From NCBI GenBank assembly GCA_937873715.1, contig CALMYJ010000031.1, positions 115,770 through 179,769 on the forward strand: a stretch of DNA of 64,000 bases, read 5' to 3'. The notes beneath the pieces were generated by a model. That model did not search any database. It saw only the letters and a program-made list of their open reading frames with translations, and was not told the origin of the DNA. This document shows, one piece after another, positions 53,103-62,183 of this stretch. Position 1 is the stretch's first letter; every line of letters begins with the position of its first letter. The position numbers were made by a program, and so were the translations under genes. Source of the DNA: an uncultured Chitinophagaceae bacterium. Its GTDB lineage: Bacteria; Bacteroidota; Bacteroidia; Chitinophagales; Chitinophagaceae.

Positions 53103-54329
53103 ATGAATAAAAAGAGATTGGTAGTAATAGGCGGTGGTGCAGCCGGTTTTTTTTGTGCTGTAAATGCGGCAAGGATGAACCCATTGCTGGAGGTTATCAT
53201 TGTTGAAAAATCTTCCAGGCTGTTGAGCAAAGTGAAAATCAGTGGCGGGGGAAGGTGTAATGTTACGCATAGCTGTTTTAGCATGGCTGAGATGATAAAA
53301 AAATATCCACGGGGGAGTAATTTTTTAAAGAAAGCTTTTCATCATTTTTTTACTGTTGATACAATTGAGTGGTTTGCTCAGCGGGGCGTAGCTTTAAAAG
53401 CAGAGGCCGATGGCAGGATGTTTCCTGTATCCGATACATCGCAAACCATTATTGATTGCCTGATAAAGGAAGCCAATAATTATGGCGTAAAAATTTTAAT
53501 GAACAGGGAAGTAAAAGAAATTGCCAGTGTGCATGAGCAATGGCATATTGGCTTTGCAGATGCCAAATTTTTACAGGCAGATTTTATTTGTGTAGCCACT
53601 GGCGGTTATCCTAAATCTTCTCAGTTTCACTGGTTGAAAAAACTGGGGCACAGCATTAGCGAGCCGGTACCCTCTCTTTTTACTTTTAATATGCCCGGTA
53701 ATGCCATTACTGCTTTAATGGGTGTGGCTGTAGAAAATGTGCAGGTGAAAATTACCGGCAGTAAATTATCCTCCACCGGCCCTTTATTAATAACACACTG
53801 GGGGCTTAGCGGACCGGCTATCTTAAAATTATCTGCCTGGGCAGCAATAGAACTGGCTGCCGGTAACTGGCAGTTTCAAATTTTGGTGAACTGGCTGGCG
53901 GCCTTCAACGAAAATACATTGAGGGAAAAATTGCAGGCCCTGCGTTTTGAAATTGCCACACAAAAAATCATTAACCGAAATCCTTTTGCGCTGCCACAGC
54001 GGTTGTGGGAATATTGTATGCAACAGTGTGGGATAAACGAAAACCTGCGCTGGGCCGATTTACCGGCAAAAGAGCAAAACAAACTGGTTAAAATACTTTG
54101 TGCACAGGAGTTTGAGGTAAAGGGCAAAACCACTTATAAGGAGGAGTTTGTAACTGCCGGAGGTATCGCCTTAAATGAAATTGACCCCAACAGCATGCAA
54201 AGCAAAATTGTACCTCATTTGTTTTTTGCAGGCGAAGTGCTTGATGTAGATGGTATTACCGGCGGCTTTAATTTTCAAAATGCGTGGACCACAGGATGGA
54301 TTGCTGCAAAGGCAATAAGTAGTTTATAA
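53103..54329 (+). CDS. BaiN/HI0933-like FAD-dependent oxidoreductase
   Basis: 408 residues from the ATG at 53103. FAD-binding 'RLVVIGGGAAGFFCAVNAAR', then 'LLSKVKISGGGRCNVTHSC', 'EADGRMFPVSDTSQTIIDCL' and the C-terminal 'TAGGIALNEIDPNSMQSK' and 'FAGEVLDVDGITGGFNFQNAWTTGWIA' mark the HI0933/BaiN group. Reported substrates include bile-acid intermediates in gut bacteria, but most members are uncharacterised. It overlaps the convergent DinB gene by 6 bases. Confidence 0.9.
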   Translation: MNKKRLVVIGGGAAGFFCAVNAARMNPLLEVIIVEKSSRLLSKVKISGGGRCNVTHSCFSMAEMIKKYPRGSNFLKKAFHHFFTVDTIEWFAQRGVALKAEADGRMFPVSDTSQTIIDCLIKEANNYGVKILMNREVKEIASVHEQWHIGFADAKFLQADFICVATGGYPKSSQFHWLKKLGHSISEPVPSLFTFNMPGNAITALMGVAVENVQVKITGSKLSSTGPLLITHWGLSGPAILKLSAWAAIELAAGNWQFQILVNWLAAFNENTLREKLQALRFEIATQKIINRNPFALPQRLWEYCMQQCGINENLRWADLPAKEQNKLVKILCAQEFEVKGKTTYKEEFVTAGGIALNEIDPNSMQSKIVPHLFFAGEVLDVDGITGGFNFQNAWTTGWIAAKAISSL

Positions 54330-54833
54330 ATACCTTTCTACCACCATATTTTTATGATGGTATACATGGCCTATTATCATTTGGCCAAGTTGCATTACAC
54401 TAATGCTGTTATTATTGGCAATGCCTTTTTGGCTAAGCATTTGCGGCGTAAAGCCGGCAAACATCATCTCGGTGGCTTGGCGCAAGATTAATAATTCTTT
54501 TACCATGTCGTTCCAGTTTCTTGTATGGGCATCAGATTGGGCAGCGTATTCATTTTCATCAAAGCCGGGGAGGTTAGCCTGCTCGCCACGGGCAAAGCAA
54601 ACTGCCCTGTAGCCCAGTATTCGTTCTGTATCTATTATGTGCTGCAGCATTTCCTGTATTGTCCATTTGCCTTCGGCATAGGCATACTGGTGCTTTTGGG
54701 CTGGTATGCTGTTGAAAAAATCTTCCAGTACTATTTGCTGATTTTTAAAAGCAGCGCTAATGTCTTTTTCAGGAACCAGGTCAATATATTTTTGAAAATA
54801 ACCCGGGTAGCTAACAGGTGCAATTTTTGACAT
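54324..54833 (-). CDS. DinB family protein
   Basis: 169 residues. 'WTIQEMLQHIIDTERILGYRAVCFARGE' and 'QLGQMIIGHVYHHKNMVVERYL' carry the three metal His residues of the DinB_2 branch, which resembles bacillithiol transferases. No signal peptide. Function unproven. Confidence 0.88.
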   Translation of the reverse strand: MSKIAPVSYPGYFQKYIDLVPEKDISAAFKNQQIVLEDFFNSIPAQKHQYAYAEGKWTIQEMLQHIIDTERILGYRAVCFARGEQANLPGFDENEYAAQSDAHTRNWNDMVKELLILRQATEMMFAGFTPQMLSQKGIANNNSISVMQLGQMIIGHVYHHKNMVVERYL

Positions 54834-54883
54834 GCTTCAGATATTGTTCATCACAAAATACTAAAAAAGATTGCTGCATGCAA

Positions 54884-56569
54884 TTAACCTTTTACGGCTT
54901 TTTTAAGCTTCGGCTTTGGCAGTACTTCTTTTTGTGTTTTGTTTTTGTAGGGTTGCTTGTGTTCTGCATGAAGCGTGCTGGCTAATTTAACCGCCCTGTA
55001 AGCATTAATGATGCCGCCTGTTTTGCACAGGTCGCTCATCGGGGCTGTTTTATCTGTTCCCGGAATTTTTACTTCCATATCCGGCGCCTGCACCGATTTT
55101 TCGATAACGTATTTAACCTGGCTTGCACTAAGTGAAGGATAGTAGCCCCAAATGAGGGCTGCGGTTCCGGCAACCACAGGGCAGGCCATGCTGGTACCTG
55201 ATTCATTACCGTATTTATTGCCACCGGGTAAAGTGGAGTAAATGTTTACCCCTGGAGCAAATACGTCAACGGTTTTTTTGCCGTAATTGCTAAAGTAAGC
55301 GGTGTAACCTCCATTAGCCAGGTCGCCGCTGGCGCCAACTTCAATCCAGTTGGTAGCTATCTTGCCATCAAGGTATTTGGCACAGGGATAATTTTCGGTG
55401 CTGTCGGTATTTTTGGAATCGTTTCCTGCGGCATGTATAAGCAATACGCCTTTGCTTTCTGCATAGCGTACCGCATCATCTACCCAGTGTTTTTGCGGCG
55501 AAAAGCCCTTGCCAAAGCTCATGCTGATGATTTGAGCACCGTTATCAACTGCATAGCGGATAGAGTTGGCAACATCCTTATCATGTTCATCGCCATCCGG
55601 AACAGCACGTACCATCATAATACTAACGTTGTCGGCTATGCCTTGTATACCAATATCGTTGTTGCGTACTGCAGCAATGATGCCGGAGCAGTGTGTGCCG
55701 TGTGTGGCGGTGGCAGCCATCAGGTCGTTATTACCGTAATACCTGTCATTAATATCGTTTTCATCGTCCTGCACTATTTCTTTGCGAAAATCTCTTGGTG
55801 CCACATCCAGTGCATCTGCTTTGCTGATATCTTTTTGAAGATGTTCCACCAGTTCTTTATTGCTAATTTCATCTCCTTTATTGGCTACACATAGTTCCTG
55901 TAACAGCTTCTTCGATTTTTTTGCATCTTTATTAGTGGGGTAATAGGTTTCCAAATCGGCACAGGTATATTCTTCTTTATCCAGTTCCCGCTGTATGGTG
56001 GAGTCGCCCTTTTTAAAAGTGGTAAGCAGCCGCTTATACAGGAAAATTTCGGCAGGATTGATATCACCCAAAAGTTTTTGTTGCACTTTTTTATACAACT
56101 CAATTTCTTCTTTTTGTTCAGGCTTTACGGCATTTTCGTCTGGAGGTACAGCGCCATATTTGCTTTTAAATTTATGATACAGCCGTACGGCTTCAAGGCT
56201 GTTTTCTTTTACATTACGGCCATCCCTGCCACCCACAAAGTTCCAGCCATGTACATCATCTATATAGCCATTGTTATCATCGTCAATACCGTTGCCGGGT
56301 ATTTCTTTTTTGTTGATCCAGAGGATGGGTTTTAAATCTTCATGAGCAGTATCAATGCCGCTATCGATAACGGCCACCACTACTTTCCTGGGCTGAAGTT
56401 TTTTAGTTTTTATGAAGTCGTAAGCTTTGTGCAGGCTGATGCCAAAATAACCAGCGCTGTCATGATCCAGCAGGTGCCAGCCTTTTGGCGGAGCTAAAAA
56501 TGAATTTTGCGCCAGGGCAAGGGAGCAGAAAAAAAATGCGGCAAAAATTGAAAAGTAGATACGCTTCAT
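54884..56569 (-). CDS. Secreted S8 (subtilisin-like) serine protease
   Basis: 561 residues with a signal peptide ending at 'ALAQN'. Catalytic triad: Asp69 in 'VAVIDSGID', His290 in 'THGTHCSG', Ser460 in 'GTSMACPVVAG'. About 170 extra residues, Lys/Glu-rich and helical, lie between Asp and His, as in some Bacteroidota cell-surface subtilases. No type IX sorting domain is seen; the end is a basic Lys/Pro-rich tail. Exported location is inferred from the signal peptide. Confidence 0.92.
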   Translation of the reverse strand: MKRIYFSIFAAFFFCSLALAQNSFLAPPKGWHLLDHDSAGYFGISLHKAYDFIKTKKLQPRKVVVAVIDSGIDTAHEDLKPILWINKKEIPGNGIDDDNNGYIDDVHGWNFVGGRDGRNVKENSLEAVRLYHKFKSKYGAVPPDENAVKPEQKEEIELYKKVQQKLLGDINPAEIFLYKRLLTTFKKGDSTIQRELDKEEYTCADLETYYPTNKDAKKSKKLLQELCVANKGDEISNKELVEHLQKDISKADALDVAPRDFRKEIVQDDENDINDRYYGNNDLMAATATHGTHCSGIIAAVRNNDIGIQGIADNVSIMMVRAVPDGDEHDKDVANSIRYAVDNGAQIISMSFGKGFSPQKHWVDDAVRYAESKGVLLIHAAGNDSKNTDSTENYPCAKYLDGKIATNWIEVGASGDLANGGYTAYFSNYGKKTVDVFAPGVNIYSTLPGGNKYGNESGTSMACPVVAGTAALIWGYYPSLSASQVKYVIEKSVQAPDMEVKIPGTDKTAPMSDLCKTGGIINAYRAVKLASTLHAEHKQPYKNKTQKEVLPKPKLKKAVKG

Positions 56570-56665
56570 TCCTTAAAGATTAACGGTGCAAGATATTACA
56601 ATGTAGCAGTATAAAGGTTTTAGGGTTGCAATGATACTCTTTAAAGTGGCTAATCTTAACAAATT

Positions 56666-57490
56666 TTAAAGCAAAAGCCAGCGGCTAAAGTATTTTTCGG
56701 CCAGTTTTATCTCAATCTTGTTTTTAAAAATGCCGTATACGCTGCTGCCGCTGCCACTCATAGATGCGTACAGGGCACCGCAATGGTATAAATTGTTTTT
56801 TATTGATTCAATTTCGGGGTAATGGGGAAATATGGCATTTTCAAAATCGTTCACCAGGTATTGTTTCCATGCGGTAATGGGTTGATGTATTATAGTTTCA
56901 AGGATTTGTGCCTCCTGCTTAGGCTTTGTTTTGGCCAGTTCGCTAAAGGCCCACCCGGTATTGATATGTATGCCCGGATTGATTAAGAGTAAATGATAGC
57001 CGGCAAGCGATAATTGTACAGGCGACATGATTTCGCCGCGGCCGCTGGCATGGCAGGGCTGGTTGAGGATGAAAAAAGGACAATCGCTGCCTAACTGTAA
57101 GGCATATTGGATAAGCTGGCTTTGTGAAAGACCCAGTTGAAATTTATTGTTCAGCAGTTGTAAGGTAAAAGCGCCATCGGCAGAACCACCGCCCAGCCCG
57201 GCCCCCATAGGTATGGCTTTGTGCAGGTGCATTTGTACGGGTGGAAGCTGGGGGATATCATTTTGCAGCAGACGGTAAGCTTTTATGCAAAGGTTACTAT
57301 CGCTGCTGCCTTGTACCAGTATGCCCGATGTGGTAAGTTGTATATCCCGGCTGGAATTATTTTGTATTACTTCAAGTGCATCACGAAGGGGAACAGGGTA
57401 AAAAACAGTTTCAAGATTATGGTAGCCGTCTTCCCTTTTTGAAAGTATTTGTAAGCCGAGGTTTATTTTACAATTGGGAAAAACCAGCAT
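56666..57490 (-). CDS. ispE: 4-diphosphocytidyl-2-C-methyl-D-erythritol kinase IspE
   Basis: 274 residues. IspE phosphorylates CDP-ME in the MEP pathway. GHMP kinase features: 'NCKINLGLQILSKREDGYHNLETVFYPV' at the start, the ATP loop 'PMGAGLGGGSADGAF' near residue 95 and 'GSGSSVYGIF' at the end. The chain is typical in length. Third MEP gene in the window after ispG and dxs. Confidence 0.96.
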   Translation of the reverse strand: MLVFPNCKINLGLQILSKREDGYHNLETVFYPVPLRDALEVIQNNSSRDIQLTTSGILVQGSSDSNLCIKAYRLLQNDIPQLPPVQMHLHKAIPMGAGLGGGSADGAFTLQLLNNKFQLGLSQSQLIQYALQLGSDCPFFILNQPCHASGRGEIMSPVQLSLAGYHLLLINPGIHINTGWAFSELAKTKPKQEAQILETIIHQPITAWKQYLVNDFENAIFPHYPEIESIKNNLYHCGALYASMSGSGSSVYGIFKNKIEIKLAEKYFSRWLLL

Positions 57491-57511
57491 GCTTTAGGTG
57501 AAGGTGATGAA

Positions 57512-57546
57512 TGAAAAGTGAAAAGTGAAAAATGAAAAGTGAAAAA
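57512..57546. repeat. Heptanucleotide tandem repeat (TGAAAAR, 5 copies)
   Basis: Five tandem 7-base units, three TGAAAAG and two TGAAAAA, in the 89-base gap between the DUF151 and ispE genes. Confidence 0.9.
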
Positions 57547-57579
57547 GATGGTTTTCAGGATCCAGCTTTCCGTTGTAAA

Positions 57580-58170
57580 CTATTTTCTTCTCGATTTTAT
57601 TTCGTCCCTGATGGCAATGGCCCTGATATAATCTTCCTGTTCCAGCACTTCGGTGAGCAGGCTGTTCAGTTCCTGCAGGGTCATGGATTTAAGGTCGTCC
57701 TTGCTGCCCTGTTCGGTGGTAATAGGTGCCGTTGCTGCCGTGGCTTTTTTCTTTTCATCGTTTTCCATCAGTATGCCGGCGCTTTCCAGTATATTTTCGT
57801 AGGTGTAAATGGGGCAGCCAAAGCGTACAGCAAGGGCCAGGGCATCGGAGGTACGGGAGTCAATTTCCACCGTATCATTTTCGCTGCTGCACACCAGCTT
57901 GCTGTAAAAGATGCCTTCCTGGAGGTCGCTGATTACCACTTCGTGAAGGTCCACATTAAAGGCCATCATAAAATTTTTCATCAGGTCGTGGGTGAGTGGG
58001 CGGCTGGGGCTCATGCGTTCCAGCGCTACGGCAATAGCCTGTGCTTCAAAGCCACCGATAACGATGGGCAGGCGCCTTAATCCATTAATTTCGCCCAGTA
58101 CCACCGCATAGGAATGAGTTTGGGTAATGCTGTGGGAGAGGGCCACTATTTCCAATTCTATCTTTTTCAT
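57580..58170 (-). CDS. DUF151 bifunctional nuclease family protein with C-terminal UVR motif
   Basis: 196 residues. The N-terminal domain matches the bifunctional nuclease family ('RRLPIVIGGFEAQAIAVALERM', 'PLTHDLMKNFM', 'SRTSDALALAVRFGCPIY'), reported to cleave DNA and RNA in plants and present widely in bacteria. Residues about 160-196 ('LQELNSLLTEVLEQEDYIRAIAIRDEI') form a UvrB/UvrC-type helical motif, a usual Bacteroidota appendage. Cytoplasmic. Confidence 0.88.
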   Translation of the reverse strand: MKKIELEIVALSHSITQTHSYAVVLGEINGLRRLPIVIGGFEAQAIAVALERMSPSRPLTHDLMKNFMMAFNVDLHEVVISDLQEGIFYSKLVCSSENDTVEIDSRTSDALALAVRFGCPIYTYENILESAGILMENDEKKKATAATAPITTEQGSKDDLKSMTLQELNSLLTEVLEQEDYIRAIAIRDEIKSRRK

Positions 58171-58598
58171 ATACAGGCTACGAAACTAAGGTTTTTTTAC
58201 ATAATCAAATTACTCTTTAGGCTTTGATACAGTCATGCTTGTGGGTTGTGTGTGGGTATTTTGCCGTGGTGTTTTTTGGGCGTTTTACAGGTTTGGTTTT
58301 GTTAGGTATAAAATGCTTTGCCACAGGGTTGTAAAATGCGCTGCCTGTTTCTGCTTATGTGGGGTATTCTTTAAAAGCTCTTCTGTACACAGTACGGGCT
58401 ATGCAGGCAGGATGCTTAACTGGCCGACAGGTAAAAACAGTAGCGGTAATGCATACTGGTGATGGCTGCAGGTGTTCTATAAAACTATTCAACCACAGTG
58501 ATAACTGTGGTTGAATAAAAAAGCTGCATAAAGTATTTTTTGTACAAGTGTGCGACGCCACCGCAGTTGATAGAAGCCGGGTTGCCGGGTTCATCAAA
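58171..58598. other. 428-base intergenic region with a perfect 14-bp palindrome
   Basis: Between etfA (ends 58599) and the DUF151 gene (starts 58170) I find no credible gene. A 75-codon plus-strand frame at 58235-58462 reads as Cys/Phe/Val-rich nonsense. The main structure is an inverted repeat at 58486-58499 and 58504-58517 with a GATA loop. It has Ts before but not clearly after it on the minus strand, so it is either a weak etfA terminator or a protein or RNA site. Confidence 0.6.
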
Positions 58599-59561
58599 TC
58601 ATATTCCTTTTATTTTCTTCACTGCTTCAGTAATTTTTGGCACTACTTCAAATGCATCGCCAACTATACCATAATCGGCTGCTTTAAAGAAAGGTGCTTC
58701 GGGGTCTTTATTGATTACCACAATGGTTTTGCTGCGGTTAACCCCGGCCAGGTGCTGTATGGCGCCGGATATACCGATAGCGATATACAGGTTGGGGGCA
58801 ATGGCAATGCCGGTTTGTCCCACATGCTCATGATGCGGCCGCCAGTGCACATCTGCTACCGGGCGGCTGCAGGCCGTAGCAGCGCCAAGTGCTTTGGCCA
58901 GGTCGGTAACGAGGCCCCAGTTTTCAGGTCCTTTCAATCCCCGGCCACCGCTTACTACAATTTCGGCTTCGGTTAAGGGCACATCGCCTTCTACCTTACT
59001 CGTAGCCGTTACCTGTATTTTTGGGCTGTCAACTGTTGTGCTAAAAGCTACTACTTCTGCCGTTCCTTCACTGGCCGTTACAGGGTATGCATTGGGGTTA
59101 AGTGCAATAATTTTTACCGCAGTATTAATGGAAACATTGGCAAAAGCTTTACCGCTAAATACGTTTTTCTTTACCACGAAGCCGTTGCCTGTATCTGGCA
59201 GGGCAACAGCGCCGGTAACCAGCCCGGCTTTTAACCTGGCACTTAACCGCGGCGCTACAGCTTTACCCACTATATTATTTGAAAACACAATCACTGTTGC
59301 CCCGGTTGTTGTTGCTGCATCTGCAATAACTTTTGTGTACACCTGTGCATCCAGTGTGTTCAGGGAAGCATCATTTACCGTATGTACTTTTTTGATGCCG
59401 TACTGCCCAAGTGCTGCAGCATCTGCAGGCGTACTGCCAAGCAGGATGGCTTCGGCCGTGGTGCCGGTTTGTTCAGCAATTTTTGCACCATAGCAGGCGG
59501 CTTCAATAGCTGCTTTTCGGATATGCCCATCGGCATGATCAATAAATATTAGTACACTCAT
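58599..59561 (-). CDS. etfA: Electron transfer flavoprotein alpha subunit
   Basis: 320 residues. EtfA binds FAD and passes electrons from acyl-CoA dehydrogenases to the quinone pool. FAD domain: '[16 protein letters not shown]', '[22 protein letters not shown]', '[47 protein letters not shown]'-type signature. Preceded by etfB with a 102-base gap; probably one operon from the promoter at 60455-60489. Confidence 0.96.
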   Translation of the reverse strand: MSVLIFIDHADGHIRKAAIEAACYGAKIAEQTGTTAEAILLGSTPADAAALGQYGIKKVHTVNDASLNTLDAQVYTKVIADAATTTGATVIVFSNNIVGKAVAPRLSARLKAGLVTGAVALPDTGNGFVVKKNVFSGKAFANVSINTAVKIIALNPNAYPVTASEGTAEVVAFSTTVDSPKIQVTATSKVEGDVPLTEAEIVVSGGRGLKGPENWGLVTDLAKALGAATACSRPVADVHWRPHHEHVGQTGIAIAPNLYIAIGISGAIQHLAGVNRSKTIVVINKDPEAPFFKAADYGIVGDAFEVVPKITEAVKKIKGI

Positions 59562-59663
59562 ATAGTTAAACTTTAGGATGAAATAAAAACCAGTGTGCTT
59601 AAAAAATCCGGCGATAAGGTTAGACCAGATTAATTTACATTTTCGTAATTGAAAAATAGTTGC

Positions 59664-60407
59664 TTAAAATGCTTTCGCTTCTTCATGCAGCAGCCGCACC
59701 AATTCTTCAGGGTTATCTGCAGGCACTAATTTAACCCCGGCTTTTGCAGGAGGTAAATCAAAACTAACAACAGCAGTTAATGCATCAACTGCTGTTGGTT
59801 CCACCACTTTCAGCGGTTTTGTACGGGCACTCATGATGCCTTTCATGTTGGGTATGCGTTGTTCGGCCACACCTTTCTGGCAACTTACCACTACGGGCAG
59901 TTGCACCGTATTGGTTTCAGTACCACCATCAATTTCTCTTTCAATGGTTGCTGTTGTTCCTTCTATAGTAAATTTTTCTGCAAGTGAAACATAAGGCAGG
60001 TTCAGCAGTTCGGCCAGCATGCCACCAATGGATGAGCCATTGTAATCAATGGTTTCTTTACCGGTAAAAATTAAATCATAACCACCCTGCTTTGCCACTT
60101 CTGCAATTTGTGCTGCAATGTAAAAGCTGTCCTGGCTTTCTGCATTGATGCGGATGGCTTCATCCCCACCCAGCGCAAGGGCTTTTCGGATGATGGGCTC
60201 TGCATCTGCAGCACCTACCGTTACCAGGTGAATAACCGTGGAGGCATCTGCTTCTTTTAACTCAATGGCCCGTACTAAGGCATACCATTCATCGTAGGGA
60301 TTGATGATCCATTGTACCCCATCTCCTGCAAATTTCGTGTTGTTATCGGTGAAGGCTATTTTTGCCGTAGTGTCTGGCGTTTTGCTGATGCATACAAGAA
60401 TTTTCAT
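59664..60407 (-). CDS. etfB: Electron transfer flavoprotein beta subunit
   Basis: 247 residues. EtfB pairs with EtfA and usually binds AMP or a second flavin. Family blocks: 'WIINPYDEWYALVRAIELKE', 'HLVTVGAADAEPIIRKALALGGDEAIRI', 'LIFTGKETIDYNGSSIGGMLAELL' and 'PNMKGIMSARTKPLKV'. First gene of the etfBA unit. Confidence 0.96.
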   Translation of the reverse strand: MKILVCISKTPDTTAKIAFTDNNTKFAGDGVQWIINPYDEWYALVRAIELKEADASTVIHLVTVGAADAEPIIRKALALGGDEAIRINAESQDSFYIAAQIAEVAKQGGYDLIFTGKETIDYNGSSIGGMLAELLNLPYVSLAEKFTIEGTTATIEREIDGGTETNTVQLPVVVSCQKGVAEQRIPNMKGIMSARTKPLKVVEPTAVDALTAVVSFDLPPAKAGVKLVPADNPEELVRLLHEEAKAF

Positions 60408-60454
60408 GTGGGAAAATTTTGAATCGTTAAAAAAGGTTGTTTATGCAACTAATA

Positions 60455-60489
60455 CAAAGGTAGGGGTTGAAGGGATAAAGTGTGTCAAA
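60455..60489 (-). promoter_or_regulatory. etfB promoter (-33 TTTG, 23-base gap, -7 TACCTTTG)
   Basis: On the minus strand TTTG (60486-60489) and TACCTTTG (60455-60462) match both consensus halves with 23 bases between. The -7 element is 47 bases from the etfB start. The spacing equals that of the ridA promoter. Confidence 0.6.
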
Positions 60490-60512
60490 AAAAATAAAAA
60501 ATTATTTACTGT

Positions 60513-60827
60513 ATGAGCAGGATAGAAAAGTTGCAGGATTTTTTACAAACATCGCCAGGCGACAGCTTTTTACAACATGCGCTGGCGCTGGAATACGTTA
60601 AAATTGGGGATGATGCTGCTGCCCGTAATTTGTTTGAAAGCGTTTTAAAAAAGGACCCGGGTTACACGGGCTCGTATTATCACCTGGGAAAATTATTAGA
60701 ACGCAATAACGATACCGCCGCTGCGATTGAAGTGTATAAAACCGGTATGGCCGAAACTAAAAAAGCTGATGACCGGCATGCGTATAACGAGTTGCAGGCT
60801 GCATTGGAGGAATTAGAGGATTACTAA
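60513..60827 (+). CDS. Small TPR protein
   Basis: 104 residues made of about two and a half tetratricopeptide repeats ('FLQHALALEYVKIGDDAAARNLFESVLKKDPGYTGSYYHLGKLLERNNDTAAAIEVYKTGM'-type pattern). Cytoplasmic adaptor by fold; partner unknown. tilS begins 12 bases after its stop, so the two form an operon. Confidence 0.85.
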   Translation: MSRIEKLQDFLQTSPGDSFLQHALALEYVKIGDDAAARNLFESVLKKDPGYTGSYYHLGKLLERNNDTAAAIEVYKTGMAETKKADDRHAYNELQAALEELEDY

Positions 60828-60839
60828 AAAAAACTAAGG

Positions 60840-62183
60840 ATGGATTTACTGCAATGCTTTAAAGATTATGTGCAGTTGCATCATTTATTTGAGCCCAAAA
60901 GCAGGTTACTGCTTGCTGTAAGTGGTGGCGCCGATTCGGTAGTGCTGGCACATTTGTGTAAAAGGGCAGGATATGATTTTGCCATAGCTCACTGCAACTT
61001 TCAACTTCGTGCTGCTGAAAGTGAAAGAGACGAACAATTTGTACAGGAACTTGCCGGTAAATATGCGGTGCCTTTTTTTATCAAAAAATTTGACACCCGT
61101 GCAGCGGCAGAACAACAAAAAAAGTCGGTTGAAACTGTAGCCCGGGATTTGCGGTATCAATGGTTTGATGTATTGCTACAGGAAAACAGCCATCTGGATT
61201 TTCGCTATATCCTTACGGCACATCATGCCGATGATAGCATTGAAACTGCTGTTATGAATTTTTTCAGGGGCACGGGTATTGCAGGCCTGCACGGCATTTT
61301 AGCCAAACAGGGCAGGGTGGTGCGGCCACTGTTATTTGCACGGCGTGCCGAAATAGAAGCATACGCACAGCAGCACCAGTTACAATTTGTAACCGACAGC
61401 ACCAATGCAGAAAGCGATTATACCCGTAATTTTTTTCGCAACATTCTATTGCCGCAGGTTAAGCAGGTATATCCTGATGCGGATAAAAATGTGCTGGCTA
61501 ATATCTGCCGTATGCAGGAGACTGAACTATTGTACAACCAGGCCATAGCCCTCCACAAAAAAAAGCTGCTTGAAGTAAAAGGCAATGAAGTGCATATTCC
61601 TGTATTGAAATTATTGAAGGCCCGGCCGCTTTCCACAATAGTGTATGAAATTATAAAAGACTTTGGCTTTACCTCCAGGCAAACTGATGAAGTGCTGGCC
61701 CTGTTGCATAGCGATACGGGTAAGTATATCCAATCGGCCACACACCGCATTATAAAAAACCGCAACTGGTTAATCATTGCTCCACAGCAAACCGCAGCGG
61801 CGGCACATATCTTTATTGAAGACAAGGATAGAATTGTGGAATTTGAAACGGGTATATTGAAAATAGATCAAAAAACCGCTGCCAGTTTTGATATTCAGCA
61901 AAGTCCGCAATGGGCGCAATTAGATGCAGCAGATATAAAGTATCCGCTGCTGCTGCGCCGTTGGAAACAAGGGGATTATTTTTATCCGCTGGGTATGACT
62001 AAAAAGAAAAAACTCAGCCGCTTTTTGATTGACCAGAAATTATCGCTTACCCAAAAAGAAAAAACCTGGGTGCTGGAAATGAATAAAAAAATTATCTGGG
62101 TGGTGGGTATGCGTATTGATAACCGCTTTAAAATAACGCCGCAAACAAAAAGTACACTGCTGCTGCATTACCTGCCAAAATGA
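60840..62183 (+). CDS. tilS: tRNA(Ile)-lysidine synthase TilS
   Basis: 447 residues. TilS attaches lysine to C34 of the CAU-anticodon tRNA-Ile, changing it to read AUA; it is essential. The PP-loop 'LLAVSGGADSVVLAHL' is near residue 25, with 'AHCNFQLRAAESERDEQFV' and 'LTAHHADDSIETAVMNFFRGTG' following. The C-terminal TilS domain is present ('RRWKQGDYFYPLGMTKKKKLSRFLIDQKL'). Its end overlaps the convergent rhomboid gene by 16 bases. Confidence 0.95.
   Translation: MDLLQCFKDYVQLHHLFEPKSRLLLAVSGGADSVVLAHLCKRAGYDFAIAHCNFQLRAAESERDEQFVQELAGKYAVPFFIKKFDTRAAAEQQKKSVETVARDLRYQWFDVLLQENSHLDFRYILTAHHADDSIETAVMNFFRGTGIAGLHGILAKQGRVVRPLLFARRAEIEAYAQQHQLQFVTDSTNAESDYTRNFFRNILLPQVKQVYPDADKNVLANICRMQETELLYNQAIALHKKKLLEVKGNEVHIPVLKLLKARPLSTIVYEIIKDFGFTSRQTDEVLALLHSDTGKYIQSATHRIIKNRNWLIIAPQQTAAAAHIFIEDKDRIVEFETGILKIDQKTAASFDIQQSPQWAQLDAADIKYPLLLRRWKQGDYFYPLGMTKKKKLSRFLIDQKLSLTQKEKTWVLEMNKKIIWVVGMRIDNRFKITPQTKSTLLLHYLPK

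Noticed and set aside
58235..58462. 75-codon plus-strand frame in the etfA/DUF151 gap
   Set aside because: Composition is Cys/Phe/Val-rich without a domain, no promoter element was found, and it looks like chance reading of intergenic DNA.
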